Source of the DNA: CAZFVY01 sp964522665
Lineage (GTDB): Bacteria; Verrucomicrobiota; Verrucomicrobiia; Limisphaerales; CAZFVY01
Length of the DNA stretch: 64,000 nt
Assembly: GCA_964522665.1 (NCBI GenBank)
Contig: CAZFVY010000007.1
Coordinates: 1 to 64,000, forward strand
Direction: 5' to 3'
Every line of letters begins with the position of its first letter. Positions within the stretch are counted from its first letter, which is position 1. Positions 28,187 to 37,000 of this stretch are shown one piece after another. A program made the translations under genes and the position numbers. The notes beneath the pieces were generated by a model that saw only the letters and a program-made list of their open reading frames with translations, was not told where the DNA came from and did not search any database.

Positions 28187-29412
28187 AGCCGCGCCGCGCC
28201 TTCCTCACGCGCCTGGCCGCGGGCGCGACGCTGGCCGCGCTCGCCGCGACGGCGTCGCTGGGCGGGGATTGGCGACAGTTCCGCGGCCCGCGCGGCGCCG
28301 GCCTCGCCGACGAGACGAACGCGCCGGTGATTTCCTACGGCCCGAAAAGCATCGCCTGGAAAGTCCCGTTGCCCGGGCGCGGCCTTGCCAGCCCGATCAT
28401 CGTCGGCGACCGCGTCTTCCTCACCTGCTCGAGCGGGCCGCAGCAGGATCGTCTGCACATCATCTGCCTGAACGCCGCCGATGGCTCGAAACGCTGGGAG
28501 CGCCAATTCTGGGCGACCGGCCGGACCTCCACGCACGAGAAGATCTGCGTCGCCGTGCCGACCCCCACGAGCGACGGCCAGCGCCTCTTCGCGGCGTTTA
28601 CGTCCGACGACGTGTTCTGCCTCGATCTCGACGGCAATTTGATTTGGTTTCGCGCGTTGATGCGGGATTATCCGAACGCGGGCAACACCCTCGGCCTGGC
28701 TAGCTCGCCCGTGGTCGCCGACGGCGTCCTGGTGATGCAAGTTGAAACGGACGGCGACGCGTTTGTCGCGGGCCTCGACGTGGCGACCGGGATCAACCGT
28801 TGGAAACTCGAACGCCGCAAACGCGCCAACTGGAGTTCCCCCGTCACGCTGTCCGGCGTCAACGGGACGACGGTCGTGGCTCTGCAATCCAGCGCCGGTG
28901 TCTGCGCCATCGATCCCGCCACCGGCCAGCAAGTTTGGAATTACCCGGACGGCGCCTCGACGGTTCCGTCGAGCACGTCGCGGGGATCGATCCTGTTCGT
29001 CCCGTCGTTCGGCATCACCGCGCTGCAAACCAGCCCGGACGCCCAGCCGCCCAAGCAACTCTGGCGCTCGAATCAATACCGTCCCGCGACCGCCAGCCCG
29101 ATCGCGCTCGACGATCATATCTTCGCCGTCAACGACGCCGGCGTCCTGAGTTGCGGCGACGCGGCCACCGGCGCGCGCCTCTGGCAGCTTCGTCTCAAAG
29201 GACCGTTCACCTCGTCGCCCGTCGCCTTGGGGAAACAGCTTTATCTGGTGAATGAAAAAGGCCTGGCGCAAATCGTCGATGCCACGAAGCCGGAAGGCGA
29301 GGTCGTGAGCGAATTGGACCTCGGCGAAACCGTTCTCGGCACTCCGTCGGTCGCCAACGGCGCCGTCTATTTCCGCAGTGACGGCCACATCTGGAAGCTG
29401 GCCAGCCCGTAG
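28183..29412 (+). CDS. Secreted PQQ-binding-like beta-propeller protein
   Basis: 409 residues. The ATG at 28183 overlaps the preceding stop (ATGA). The N-terminus MKPRRAFLTRLAAGATLAAL is an export signal with an RR pair close to a Tat motif. The mature protein opens GDWRQFRGPRGAGLADE, the family hallmark first blade, and continues with blade motifs such as IICLNAADGSKRWERQF, VAGLDVATGINRWKLE and VCAIDPATGQQVWNY. This is a BamB-like/PQQ-like propeller without visible catalytic cofactor motifs. Translational coupling to the galactose-binding-like protein suggests that they work together outside the cytoplasm, for example in polymer binding; that is inference. Confidence 0.92.
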   Translation: MKPRRAFLTRLAAGATLAALAATASLGGDWRQFRGPRGAGLADETNAPVISYGPKSIAWKVPLPGRGLASPIIVGDRVFLTCSSGPQQDRLHIICLNAADGSKRWERQFWATGRTSTHEKICVAVPTPTSDGQRLFAAFTSDDVFCLDLDGNLIWFRALMRDYPNAGNTLGLASSPVVADGVLVMQVETDGDAFVAGLDVATGINRWKLERRKRANWSSPVTLSGVNGTTVVALQSSAGVCAIDPATGQQVWNYPDGASTVPSSTSRGSILFVPSFGITALQTSPDAQPPKQLWRSNQYRPATASPIALDDHIFAVNDAGVLSCGDAATGARLWQLRLKGPFTSSPVALGKQLYLVNEKGLAQIVDATKPEGEVVSELDLGETVLGTPSVANGAVYFRSDGHIWKLASP

Positions 29413-29671
29413 GCTTGCAACATCGGCCTCGCGCGCGGCGGTCGCCCGGATTGAGCCACGCAAAGTCCCAGGAATCCGAATCTCAAGGACGAACCGAAAG
29501 CTGCCGGACAAATCGTGTCTCCCGAGGCTGGCAGAGAATGTGGACTGCGGGGGTCCAGCCTTCGCCTAAGGCTTCGGCTCGGCCCATCGACCCTAAGCCG
29601 CGCCGTAGCGCAGCGAAGGCGGGAGAGCGTAGCGCCGACACCGCTTTTGGGGGTGCGGACAAACGGTGTCA
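29413..29671. repeat. Intergenic sequence with a copy of the GAGAATGTGG...ACACCGCTTT repeat
   Basis: Around 29534-29654 lies a segment starting GAGAATGTGGACTGCGG, passing GAGAGCGTAGCGCCGAC and ending ACACCGCTTTTG. Related segments occur at 30105-30188 and 31062-31305. It directly precedes the first palindromic element. No gene was found. Confidence 0.5.
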
Positions 29672-29727
29672 AAGGGGTCGGTTCTTAGTATTGGCAAATA
29701 TTTGCCAATACTAAGAACCGACCCCTT
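29672..29727. repeat. Palindromic element, copy 1: perfect 56-bp palindrome
   Basis: The left arm 29672-29699 starts AAGGGGTCGGTTCTTAGTAT and continues TGGCAAAT; the right arm 29700-29727 is its exact reverse complement. This is the best preserved copy of a family with eight copies or half copies between 29.6 and 44.7 kb. It resembles REP-like sequences near IS200-type (Y1) transposases; no transposase is in the window. Confidence 0.85.
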
Positions 29728-29751
29728 CGCGACCCCTTACAGCTTCGGAGC

Positions 29752-30063
29752 GTGGCGCGGCTGTCGCTGGGCACGATCGTCCAGCCGGACCTGGCGTTGG
29801 TCGAAGTGGCCACCGGCCAACTCTGGCTCGCCACCGAGGTCATCAGTTCCGACGATCACCGGACTGACACCGGCGCCAAGAAGGTCGCTTATGAGGCGAA
29901 GAATCTCCCGCGTTTGTGGATGGTCGATCCCCGCTACAACAACGTGGAAGTCTATCACACCAGCCAATACGGGTTGATTCTCAAAAACATTCTGGCCGGC
30001 GCGGAACGGCTGACCGAACCGCAGTTGCCCACGCCGCGGGTGACGATGTCGGAATTGTCCTGA
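29752..30063 (+). pseudogene. Uma2-family (PD-(D/E)XK nuclease-like) fragment
   Basis: About 103 residues from a GTG at 29752. It matches the middle and end of Uma2-family proteins: the VQPDLALVEVATGQLWLATEV strand pair with the catalytic-type Asp and Glu, K in DTGAKKVAYEAKNLPRLW, then MVDPRYNNVEVYH. Complete Uma2 proteins are ~180-200 residues; the N-terminal ~70 residues are missing and the gene begins immediately after palindromic copy 1. Probably a truncated remnant, since the upstream frame is interrupted by that element. A second, further deleted copy lies at 30856-31026. Confidence 0.7.
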
Positions 30064-30104
30064 CGCTGACCGACGCGGGGGCCGCGTCGGCCACGACAAC
30101 GACG

Positions 30105-30188
30105 GAGAATGTGGCGTGCGGCGCCGCCCGCCTTCGCGCCGCTCCGCCGCGCCAATCGCGAAACAAGACACCGCTTTGGTTGAAGCGG
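30105..30188. repeat. GAGAATGTGG...ACACCGCTTTGG repeat, copy 2
   Basis: It begins GAGAATGTGGCGTGCGGCGC and ends ACACCGCTTTGGTTGAAGCGG. It follows the first Uma2-like fragment, just as the third copy follows the second fragment, so it was duplicated together with it. Confidence 0.5.
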
Positions 30189-30249
30189 AAATCAGTGGAG
30201 GCTCATTTACGCTTCAAAGGGATAGTGATCGGCGCTACGACTAAATCCC

Positions 30250-30606
30250 ATGCACGCCGCCCCTTACATCCTTGCGCATGGAGAAACGGGCATTTTGCCA
30301 GGGATACTGATTCTCGTTTTCCTTCTCCCTGCCACCTTGTGGGCTCTGAAGAGCAGCATCGAAGGGAAACGGAGCGCTTCCATGCTCGTTTGTTCCGTGA
30401 TGGCGGGCGTATTTGGCACATGGGGAATTGCCGGGGTCATAAAGGAGATCACGGTGAACTGGCATGTTCCCGACGACTGGCCGCCGAGCGGAGACTTCAT
30501 CTTCAGCTTTTTATTCTATACGTCGTTTTTTGTGGCTGGCGCTTTCTCCTTAATAAAAATGCGGAGCAATAGGCGACGCGACGAGTCCGCCAGCCGAAGG
30601 ACTTGA
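30250..30606 (+). CDS. Small hypothetical membrane protein
   Basis: 118 residues with three predicted membrane segments: ILPGILILVFLLPATLWAL, SMLVCSVMAGVFGTWGIAGVI and FIFSFLFYTSFFVAGAFSLI, then a basic tail. I do not recognise a family. Composition and hydrophobic spacing look natural rather than random, and the local GC content is lower than in its neighbours. It lies between two copies of a duplicated segment (Uma2-like fragment plus palindromic element), so it may be cargo of an accessory region. Confidence 0.6.
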   Translation: MHAAPYILAHGETGILPGILILVFLLPATLWALKSSIEGKRSASMLVCSVMAGVFGTWGIAGVIKEITVNWHVPDDWPPSGDFIFSFLFYTSFFVAGAFSLIKMRSNRRRDESASRRT

Positions 30607-30775
30607 CACCGTGTCCACCATGTTGGCGTCAGTCCGCAGGCCAACCCGAAGCGAGCTTCGGATCGCCCTCGGCTGCTCGGTGTCCTCGATTTGCCTACCA
30701 AGACCCGTGTTTGGAAAACAACCATTGAATGCCCCGCAACTGAGGCGCAAGCCACTGATAGTCGCCAAAGCCATG

Positions 30776-30831
30776 AAGGGGTCGGTTCTTAGTATTGACA
30801 ACTATTTGCCAATACTAAGAACCGACCCCTT
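30776..30831. repeat. Palindromic element, copy 2 (two mismatches between arms)
   Basis: Left arm 30776-30803 begins AAGGGGTCGGTTCTTAGTAT and ends TGACAACT; right arm 30804-30831 is the reverse complement of the copy 1 arm. The left arm differs from it at two positions near the centre, so the arms have begun to diverge. Confidence 0.85.
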
Positions 30832-30855
30832 TGCGAGCCCTTACAGCTCCGGAGC

Positions 30856-31026
30856 ATGGTCCGGCTGTCGCTGGGCACGATTGTGCGGCCGGACCTGGCG
30901 TTGGTCGAAGTGGCCACCGGCCAATACGGATTGATTCTCAAAAGCATTCTGGCCGGCGCGGAACGGCTGAACGAACCGCGGTTTCCCACGCTCCAAGTGA
31001 CGATGTCGGAATTGTTCCGACGGTGA
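30856..31026 (+). pseudogene. Second Uma2-like fragment with an internal in-frame deletion
   Basis: 56 codons from the ATG at 30856. The first 23 codons match the fragment at 29752 (RLSLGTIV.PDLALVEVATG) and then jump directly to its last third (QYGLILKSILAGAERLNEP). The missing part equals 29821-29970 or so in copy 1, roughly 150 bp, and its ends lie in short GGCCAA/AGCCAA repeats. The frame is kept, but the Glu and Lys of the nuclease core are gone, so it cannot be an active nuclease. It follows palindromic copy 2 at the same distance that copy 1 has from its own palindrome. Confidence 0.75.
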
Positions 31027-31061
31027 CGGATACAGGCGTCGCGACGGCCGTGAGAGCAACG

Positions 31062-31305
31062 GTGAACGTGGAGTGCGTCGGCAGAGCGTAGCGGCGACGA
31101 CGCTTTCTCCGGACAGGAGCCGCGCGCTAGTTCGGGTGTTTGACTGCGGCTTCGGCGCCCAAAGCGGTGTCGCGCTGCGCTTGCCCCCGCACTCCACGGG
31201 GCGCTCGGAAGCAAGTTGCCGCGTTGCATGGAGCGCGGCGGCGCCCGCCTTCGCGCCGCTCCGGCGCGGCAAACGCGAAGCACGACACCGCTTTGGTGGG
31301 AGCGG
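31062..31305. repeat. GTGAACGTGG...ACACCGCTTTGG repeat, copy 3 (longer)
   Basis: It starts GTGAACGTGGAGTGCGTCGG, includes GCAGAGCGTAGCGGCGACGA, and ends ACACCGCTTTGGTGGGAGCGG. Compared with copy 2 it carries ~130-160 extra bases in the middle. Confidence 0.5.
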
Positions 31306-31592
31306 TCATTTGTGGAATTTCGTTTACACTTGCGAAACGCGTTGCCCCAATGCTTTACCGCCGGCCCTGCGCCTCGGCGTTACAGGGCGGCTCGCGTGAA
31401 ACAGGCCGAGCCGAAGCTCCGCGCAAACGCTACTCCTTGGCGCTTCAAATCGCCCTCGGGATGATCGGCGCTCTACGTGTCCTCGAAAGGCGGCCAGGGC
31501 AGACGAGCCAGTTACCAACAACCGTCTTTGGAAAACAACCATTGGATGCCTCGCCCCTGAGGCAAAAGCCACTGAAGCCCGATGGAGCCGCA

Positions 31593-31648
31593 AAGGGGTC
31601 GGTTCTTAGTATTGGCAAATATTTGCCAATACTAAGAACCGACCCCTT
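31593..31648. repeat. Palindromic element, copy 3: perfect 56-bp palindrome
   Basis: Arms 31593-31620 and 31621-31648 are exact reverse complements and identical to copy 1 over all 56 bases. Confidence 0.85.
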
Positions 31649-31660
31649 ACTGGTACGTCC

Positions 31661-31694
31661 AGACCTATTCACGGCTCGTCGGAGCCTCGCCCAA
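31661..31694. repeat. GAGCCTCGCCC dispersed repeat copy
   Basis: AGACCTATTCACGGCTCGTC is followed by GGAGCCTCGCCCAA. The same order (ACCTATTCACGGCTCG..GAGCCTCGCCCCACC) occurs at 42267-42300, and related pieces lie near 26048, 42581 and 62784-62998. Confidence 0.5.
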
Positions 31695-31769
31695 CCTGCA
31701 GAATCCGTAGCGCTTCGTTCGCCACCGCGCTCCGTGTAACCGGAGCAGGTTCGTCGCGTCACGGTTATT

Positions 31770-32099
31770 TCACGCGGCTTTGGCGGGGTGGGGTTTGGGA
31801 GTAAACTCAAGTTTCAAACCCAAGACGTCAATGATCGCGGACAGGCTGGAGAGGCGGGGATTGCCTTTTTTGGAGAGCATGTCGTACAGCCCCTCGCGGT
31901 TAAGTTTGGTCGCTTTCGCCAGCGGCGCGATCCCGCCCGCCGCTTCCGCGACGTCTTTCACCGCCAAAAGGAACGTCTCGTCCCCTTCCTCGAACGAGGC
32001 GGTTAGATAAGCGGCGGCGGTCAGCGGGTCTTCAAGTCGCTGTAACAGGAATTCTTTGAAGTCAGAACTCTTTGGCTTCTTCATTTTCTTGGTAGTCAT
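31770..32099 (-). CDS. HigA-like antitoxin, probable addiction module antidote family
   Basis: 109 residues. The sequence DFKEFLLQRLEDPLTAAAYL followed by AVKDVAEAAGGIAPLAKATKLNREGLYDML and GNPRLSSLSAIIDVLGLKLEF is the typical order of the 'probable addiction module antidote' family: a short N-terminal dimer region and an XRE-type helix-turn-helix near residues 55-95. The cognate HigB/RelE-like toxin gene normally lies immediately upstream. Here the upstream gene, 16 bases away on the same strand, is an HxlR regulator and nothing toxin-like is seen on either side. The antitoxin is therefore an orphan, possibly with a regulatory role. Confidence 0.85.
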   Translation of the reverse strand: MTTKKMKKPKSSDFKEFLLQRLEDPLTAAAYLTASFEEGDETFLLAVKDVAEAAGGIAPLAKATKLNREGLYDMLSKKGNPRLSSLSAIIDVLGLKLEFTPKPHPAKAA

Positions 32100-32115
32100 A
32101 ACAATGATTCCCGAT

Positions 32116-32511
32116 TCATTTGGTGACGAGCAGGACGCGAGTTTCCTTTTCCCAGGCGAGGCCCCAGTCGCGCAGGGCGGCCAGAACGGGGCGAAGCGAA
32201 TGGCCTTTTTTCGTCAGTTGATAGGCCAGGCGTTTGGTGCCGTCGGGCGCGGGGATTTGTTCGATCACGCCGTGAAGCCGCAGGCGTTCGAGGCGGTCGC
32301 TGAGGATGTTGGTCGGAATGCCCTCGGGCGAGGCGGCGAAATCGCGGAAGCGCGCGCGGCCGAGCATGAGGTCGCGCACGATCAACAAGGTCCAGCGGTC
32401 GCCGACGAGGTCGAGCGTGGCGGCCACCGGACAGGGCGAGCGGCGCGGGCTGGCCGCGCGTTGTTCGGGTCGGGTCGGAGGCGCGCGGCGCTTAGGCGCG
32501 GGTTTGGCCAT
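32116..32511 (-). CDS. HxlR-family transcriptional regulator
   Basis: 131 residues from the ATG at 32511 (the frame extends upstream but adds unlikely residues). The HxlR winged helix is plain: CPVAATLDLVGDRWTLLIVRDLM, ARFRDFAASPEGIPTNILSDRL, LRLHGVIEQI, YQLTKKGHSLRPVL. The N-terminal ~25 residues are basic and Pro-rich. HxlR proteins bind palindromes as dimers and often sense electrophiles or redox signals. Its upstream region has an inverted GCTTG/CAAGC repeat, which may be its own operator. The gene directly precedes the orphan antitoxin. Confidence 0.9.
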   Translation of the reverse strand: MAKPAPKRRAPPTRPEQRAASPRRSPCPVAATLDLVGDRWTLLIVRDLMLGRARFRDFAASPEGIPTNILSDRLERLRLHGVIEQIPAPDGTKRLAYQLTKKGHSLRPVLAALRDWGLAWEKETRVLLVTK

Positions 32512-32534
32512 GCGCCCAAAATGCCACAAGGGTC

Positions 32535-32551
32535 GCTTGCAATCCACAAGC
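32535..32551. promoter_or_regulatory. Candidate operator upstream of the HxlR gene
   Basis: GCTTGCAATCCACAAGC: 5-bp arms GCTTG/CAAGC with a 7-base spacer, 24 bases before the HxlR start. It is similar in sense to the stronger palindrome at 39709-39725. Autoregulation is inference. Confidence 0.35.
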
Positions 32552-32594
32552 AATAATTTGAAATCCGGCGGGCGTGGGGCAAGGCTTTTTCGCC

Positions 32595-32630
32595 AAGGGG
32601 TCGGTTCTTAGTATTGGCAACTATTTCCAA
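32595..32630. repeat. Palindromic element, copy 4 (left arm only)
   Basis: AAGGGGTCGGTTCTTAGTAT is followed by TGGCAACTATTTCCAA. After the centre the right arm breaks off at once, so this is a half element. Confidence 0.8.
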
Positions 32631-32865
32631 AGTGGCCCGCGCTCCGCGATGCGTTGAATCGGCGTTGGACAACATCGCCCACGCGTGACTCACCTGGCCG
32701 GCGCGCTGGACGACGGTCGGCTTCTGGCAAACGTTGGCGCCGCCGTCTCGACCAGTTTGTCATAACTAAAAACCCCTTGGTCACCGCTTACCGGACAGCG
32801 CGCCGCGCGAGACTCAGGGTCCGCATCCGCCCAACTGTCCTAATCGTGGTGAATAAACGCGGCTT

Positions 32866-33798
32866 TTAATAGCCATTCCAAGTCTCGCGGTGCGGTTGGT
32901 GATCATAGTTCCAACGCGCTCGGGCGTCGTCGCTGGCCTCGATCATTCGTGCGTATTTCATGATCTCAATGTGGCCATCGCAAAAGACCAGGTTGTAGCC
33001 TCCCGGGTGAATGGCGAACACGGTTTCGGGGTCCACGGCGCCAGACGAATTCACGAGGAAGCGCGTGGCCGAGCCCGCGTTGACGTACGGGCGGAGCTGA
33101 AAAAACCGGAGGTAGGGTTGAGCGCCGGGCTGAGGAAAGTTGATCGCGAGTTGCCGGCCGTCACCCATCGCGGCCATATCGCTTGGAGTTGTGACCATCG
33201 ACTCCGTGATCGCCGGCAGGAGCGGGTCGCTGCTGCTATCGGCGCCCAAACCGAAACCAGCTTTGCTCGGTCCATCACCGTTCTCCGTTCCGTATCCATT
33301 GTACCCATAACTGCCCATCGGCCAGCTCGCCCAGCCGCCGCTGGCGCCAATTGGACCATGCGTTAAAACCACACCACGGTAGGTCGGGCAGCGGTAGAGC
33401 GTGTTAGTCCACATCGCGGCCGTGTACGGGTATAAGCTGACGTCAAGCCAGAGATCCAGACCCGCTAAATCGCCGGCCTTAAGCGCGACGAATACCGCCC
33501 TTGGATAGCGCTGGTTATCAACAACGTACATATTCAGCGCCAAGCCCAACTGGCGCAGGTTATTCTTGCAGGTGGTGGATTGCGCCGTCGCTTTTGCCTT
33601 CGAGAGAGACGCAAGGAGCAAACTTGCTAGAATCGCAATGATCGCGAGCACAACGAGCAATTCGATGAGGGTAAAAGCTGATCTCGCGTCCGATGCCCCG
33701 CGGCGGGGGACGGCTCCCGGCAACCCTTGATCCAGCGCGACGCCTGCCTCGACCGACGAATTTGGTGGGAGCCCAGTCAGGCTCAAATTCCAAGACAC
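32866..33798 (-). CDS. Type II secretion/pilin-like pseudopilin (DUF1559-like, Verrucomicrobia type)
   Basis: About 310 residues from the GTG at 33798; an ATG at 33966 would give an improbably long 97-residue leader. The prepilin signature is SAFTLIELLVVLAIIAILASLLL, cleaved before Phe (Ala instead of the usual Gly at -1), with Glu at +5. Then come NNLRQLGLALNMYVVDNQRYP and, near the end, FAIHPGGYNLVFCDGHIEIMKY, the HxGG..V.F.DGH signature of these proteins. After cleavage by prepilin peptidase it would anchor in the inner membrane. Such genes occur in many copies in this group and their role is unknown. It stands alone here. Confidence 0.85.
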   Translation of the reverse strand: MSWNLSLTGLPPNSSVEAGVALDQGLPGAVPRRGASDARSAFTLIELLVVLAIIAILASLLLASLSKAKATAQSTTCKNNLRQLGLALNMYVVDNQRYPRAVFVALKAGDLAGLDLWLDVSLYPYTAAMWTNTLYRCPTYRGVVLTHGPIGASGGWASWPMGSYGYNGYGTENGDGPSKAGFGLGADSSSDPLLPAITESMVTTPSDMAAMGDGRQLAINFPQPGAQPYLRFFQLRPYVNAGSATRFLVNSSGAVDPETVFAIHPGGYNLVFCDGHIEIMKYARMIEASDDARARWNYDHQPHRETWNGY

Positions 33799-34086
33799 GG
33801 TCGAAATGAGTCGTGGGACAGGATGAGACGGTTGATCCGAACTGTGATGCTCACACCGCATTTGGCAGACATTAGCGGCAACGTGACATTTCACCCAATA
33901 CGGTAAATACCCCGGTCCCGGCGCTCTCGATCGAACCAACCGTCGCGGAATCGACCGCGCCAGCATCGCCGCGGCCCCAATCGCACTACTCCCTGCATGC
34001 CCGACGAGCGCATCGCGAGCAGGTCTGCGACTCGCTTGTGGTCAATCGGGACGGGTCGTCAAATCGGCCGTAACCCCTCCAAGGGG

Positions 34087-37000
34087 TCAATTCGTTAAAA
34101 ACGTCGCGTCGGGGGATTCGAGTCGGAGGTTTTCGGGGAGTTTTTTCGGGTCCAGGCGGACGACGACGGTATGGGTTCCGGCCGCTAGGTCGGTGGTAAC
34201 TTCCTGGCCTGGTTTGACCGATTTGCCATCGATCCAGAGGGCGCGGTCGTCGGCGCCGGCGAGGCGGAGACGGACGGGGCCGGCTTTGGAGGATTCGAAT
34301 TTGGTGGCGGCGTAGAGGCCGACCGCGCCGGCGAAACGGGTGGGCGCCAGTGGCTCACGGAGGTCGGCTTGGGAAAGTTGGCCATCGACGAGCGAATAGG
34401 CGGTTTGCCAGCCGGCGGCGTCGGTCGGGCCGCCTACGATCCGGTCTTCGCCGAACTGTTCGTTCTGCGTGGTCAGCGGGAAGAGGCGCCAGGCGCGGGC
34501 GAGATTGCCTTTCGAGGCGTCGTAACGGCCCGGCTTGCCCAGTTCGGAGAGGAACCGGAATAAGTCGAGGCGGTCACGGTCCGGGAGGCTGTCGATGAGG
34601 CCCGACGGCATGAGCGAGCCGCCGACGGCGCGGCTCTCGATCGCGCCCTTGGGCACGGCGAGTTCCTGGTTGGCGGCGTTGCGCAGGACCAATTCCTGCG
34701 GAGTTTCCCGCACAAAGACGCCGCTGAGGTCCTGGCCGTCCTTCGTTTGGACGAGGACCGACTGGTAGCCCTCCTTGATTTTGCGGTTCGGGTAGAAAAC
34801 CGATTCGATCAGGTAATCGAGCGGCGAACTGGCGCCGATCGAAGTCAGGTCCGGCCCCACTTTGCCGCCGGCGCCGCCGATGGCGTGGCAACTGACGCAG
34901 GCGACCGCCGGCCGGCGAAAGACCCGTTCGCCCCGGGCGGGGTCGCCTTCGCGGTTGACGCGGGCGGCCAGTTGGCGCATGGCTTCATCGGAAATCCCCT
35001 GCGTGTCGTCCTGGGTCGATTGGCCGTGCGAAAGCGCGGTGACCAGCGCGGGTTCGGCGCGGCCGCCTTCGCGCGCGACGCGGACGCCGACGCGGACCAC
35101 GACCGGCGGCAACGTTTCGCGGGCGAGCGCCGGGGCCAGCTTCGCGCCGGCGCCCCGCGCGCTCAGGAGCGAGCGCCAGAGATCGAGCGCGTCCGCTTCC
35201 TGGGTGGTGGCCTTGAGCACGGCGATCATCGAAGGCACGGCGCCGGGCAGGTCGAGCGCGGCGAACGCGCCCACGGCGGCGCGGCGCACGGCGCCGTTGG
35301 CGCCGGAGGCGGCCAATTGCCGAAGGCCCGCCGTGACTTCCGGACCGCCGATGGCGCGCAGGCTGTCAAACGCGGCCGCGCGTAATTCCGGGGACGAGTC
35401 CGCCTGGCCCGCGAGTTTGAGGATTTCGGGCGCGGCGGGCGCGAGGCGCCAGCCGCCGGCGAGCCGAACCGCGGCGGCGCGGACCGCGGGATCGCGGCGC
35501 TGGAACAATGTCGCCAGCGGCGCGAGGTCGCCCGCCGGCCGGGCGTTGCGGCCCCGCGCGGCGGCGTCCAGGCTGTTGAGGGCGCGGACGGCGGCCGGAT
35601 CGTCAAAGCCATTTTGCGCCACGGTGTCAAAGAGTCGGCGCAATTCATTGGCGTCGCCGGTCTGGCCGATCAACTCGATCCAGGGGCCGCTGCCATCGCG
35701 CGCGAGCGCCTGCGCCTGTTTCATCTGGCCGAGCACGGAGCTGGCGAGGGCTGGCTCGATCGCCTTCAACCCGTACTCCAACTGGCGCTCCCGGCCCGCG
35801 ATCTTCCAGTCGCCCGATTGAATCGCGGCCAGCCACGGCTTGGCGAGGTCGTTGACGCTCAGCCAGAGCGCGTATTCCAGGAACGCGTCGAGTGGGTGGT
35901 CCAGGACGCTCAGGACCAGTTCGGCCGAGCGGGCGGTCGGGATTTCGCTGAGCGCGCGAATGGCCTCCAGGCGGACCCGGGGATGTTCGTCCGCCACGCG
36001 CGCCGCGAGGAGAGCGCTCGCGTCGTCCACGCGGTCGTACCAATACGAAAGGACCCGCGTGGCGGCGGCGCGGATATGCGGGTCTTTGGCCTCGAGCAGC
36101 CGGGTAAGCAGGTTGGTCTGCACTTGATTGATCGATTGATAGAGCCAGAGCGCATGCAGCAAGGCCGGTTCGTTGGTCTGCGCGGCGGTCCACGAGTTCA
36201 GGTAAGGCACGATGGCGCCGCCCCGCTCCGTCAGAACCCGGCTGGCGGCGCGACTGGTAAAGGCATTCGATGAAAGCACGGCCGCGAACAATTCGTTCAC
36301 CGGCGCGCGCTGCAGCTTCAATCGTGGCGCCAGCGGCCGATCCTTCGCGGTGACGCGCCAGATGCGACCATGCTCGTGATCGCGGCGCGGGTCACGGAAA
36401 TCGACCTCGCCATGCTGGATGATTGGGTTGGACCAATCAGCGATGTAGAGCGCGCCGTCCGGCCCGAATTTCACGTCGATGGGACGGAACGTGATGTTGG
36501 TCGTGCGCAGCAGGTCGGGCATCTCGGTGGTGAGATAGCTCGAGCCTTGCTCGTTGATCGCGAACCGGACCACGCGGTGCGCGCGAAAATCACAGGTGAT
36601 CGCGTTCCCCTGCCAGTCGTCGGGGAATTGCGGGCTGCGGACCAATTCGAGACTCGCGAACTTCGGGTAATTCCCCGGGCTGATGCTGTCGAGAATACGC
36701 CGGCCGCCGGCGTAGGTGAAATACATCGCGCCGGGAACGCCGTAACTGACGCCCTGGAACCCGGCGCCATCGGTGACGAAGGATTGGCCGAACGGATCGA
36801 AGTCGTGGCCCCACGGATTGCAGAAGCCGCGCAGGAATACGCCCAGTTCCATCGTCGGCGGGCGCAGGTGGAAGATGCCGCCGCTGTTCAACCTCACGAC
36901 GCCGTTGGGCGTCTCGAGGTGGCTGTGAATGTAGATCGATTGGTTGAAATAAAGTTGCCCGTCCAACCCCCAGCGCAACGTATGGATGATGTGGTGGGTA

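Larger units (their letters stand above)
30607..31769. other. 1.16 kb without intact genes, built from duplicated fragments
   Basis: It contains palindromic copies 2 and 3, the deleted Uma2-like fragment, repeat copy 3, a GAGCCTCGCC motif, and two related ~110-150-bp segments (about 30660-30775 and 31440-31592). These two share stretches such as TTTGGAAAACAACCATTG and AAGCCACTGA and each ends directly at a palindromic element. No start-to-stop gene of credible composition was seen. Confidence 0.6.

Noticed and set aside
26891..29511. Two long minus-strand frames opposite the coupled galactose-binding/PQQ pair
   Set aside because: The plus-strand genes carry the signal peptides, the ATGA overlap and family motifs; the minus-strand frames show none.
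29672..31648. CRISPR array
   Set aside because: The repeats are self-complementary arms at irregular spacing with genes and fragments between, with no uniform spacers and no cas genes.
34080..34093. AAGGGGTCAATTCG at the end of the giant fusion gene, similar to the start of the palindromic element
   Set aside because: Only the first eight bases agree with the element; too short to count as a copy.
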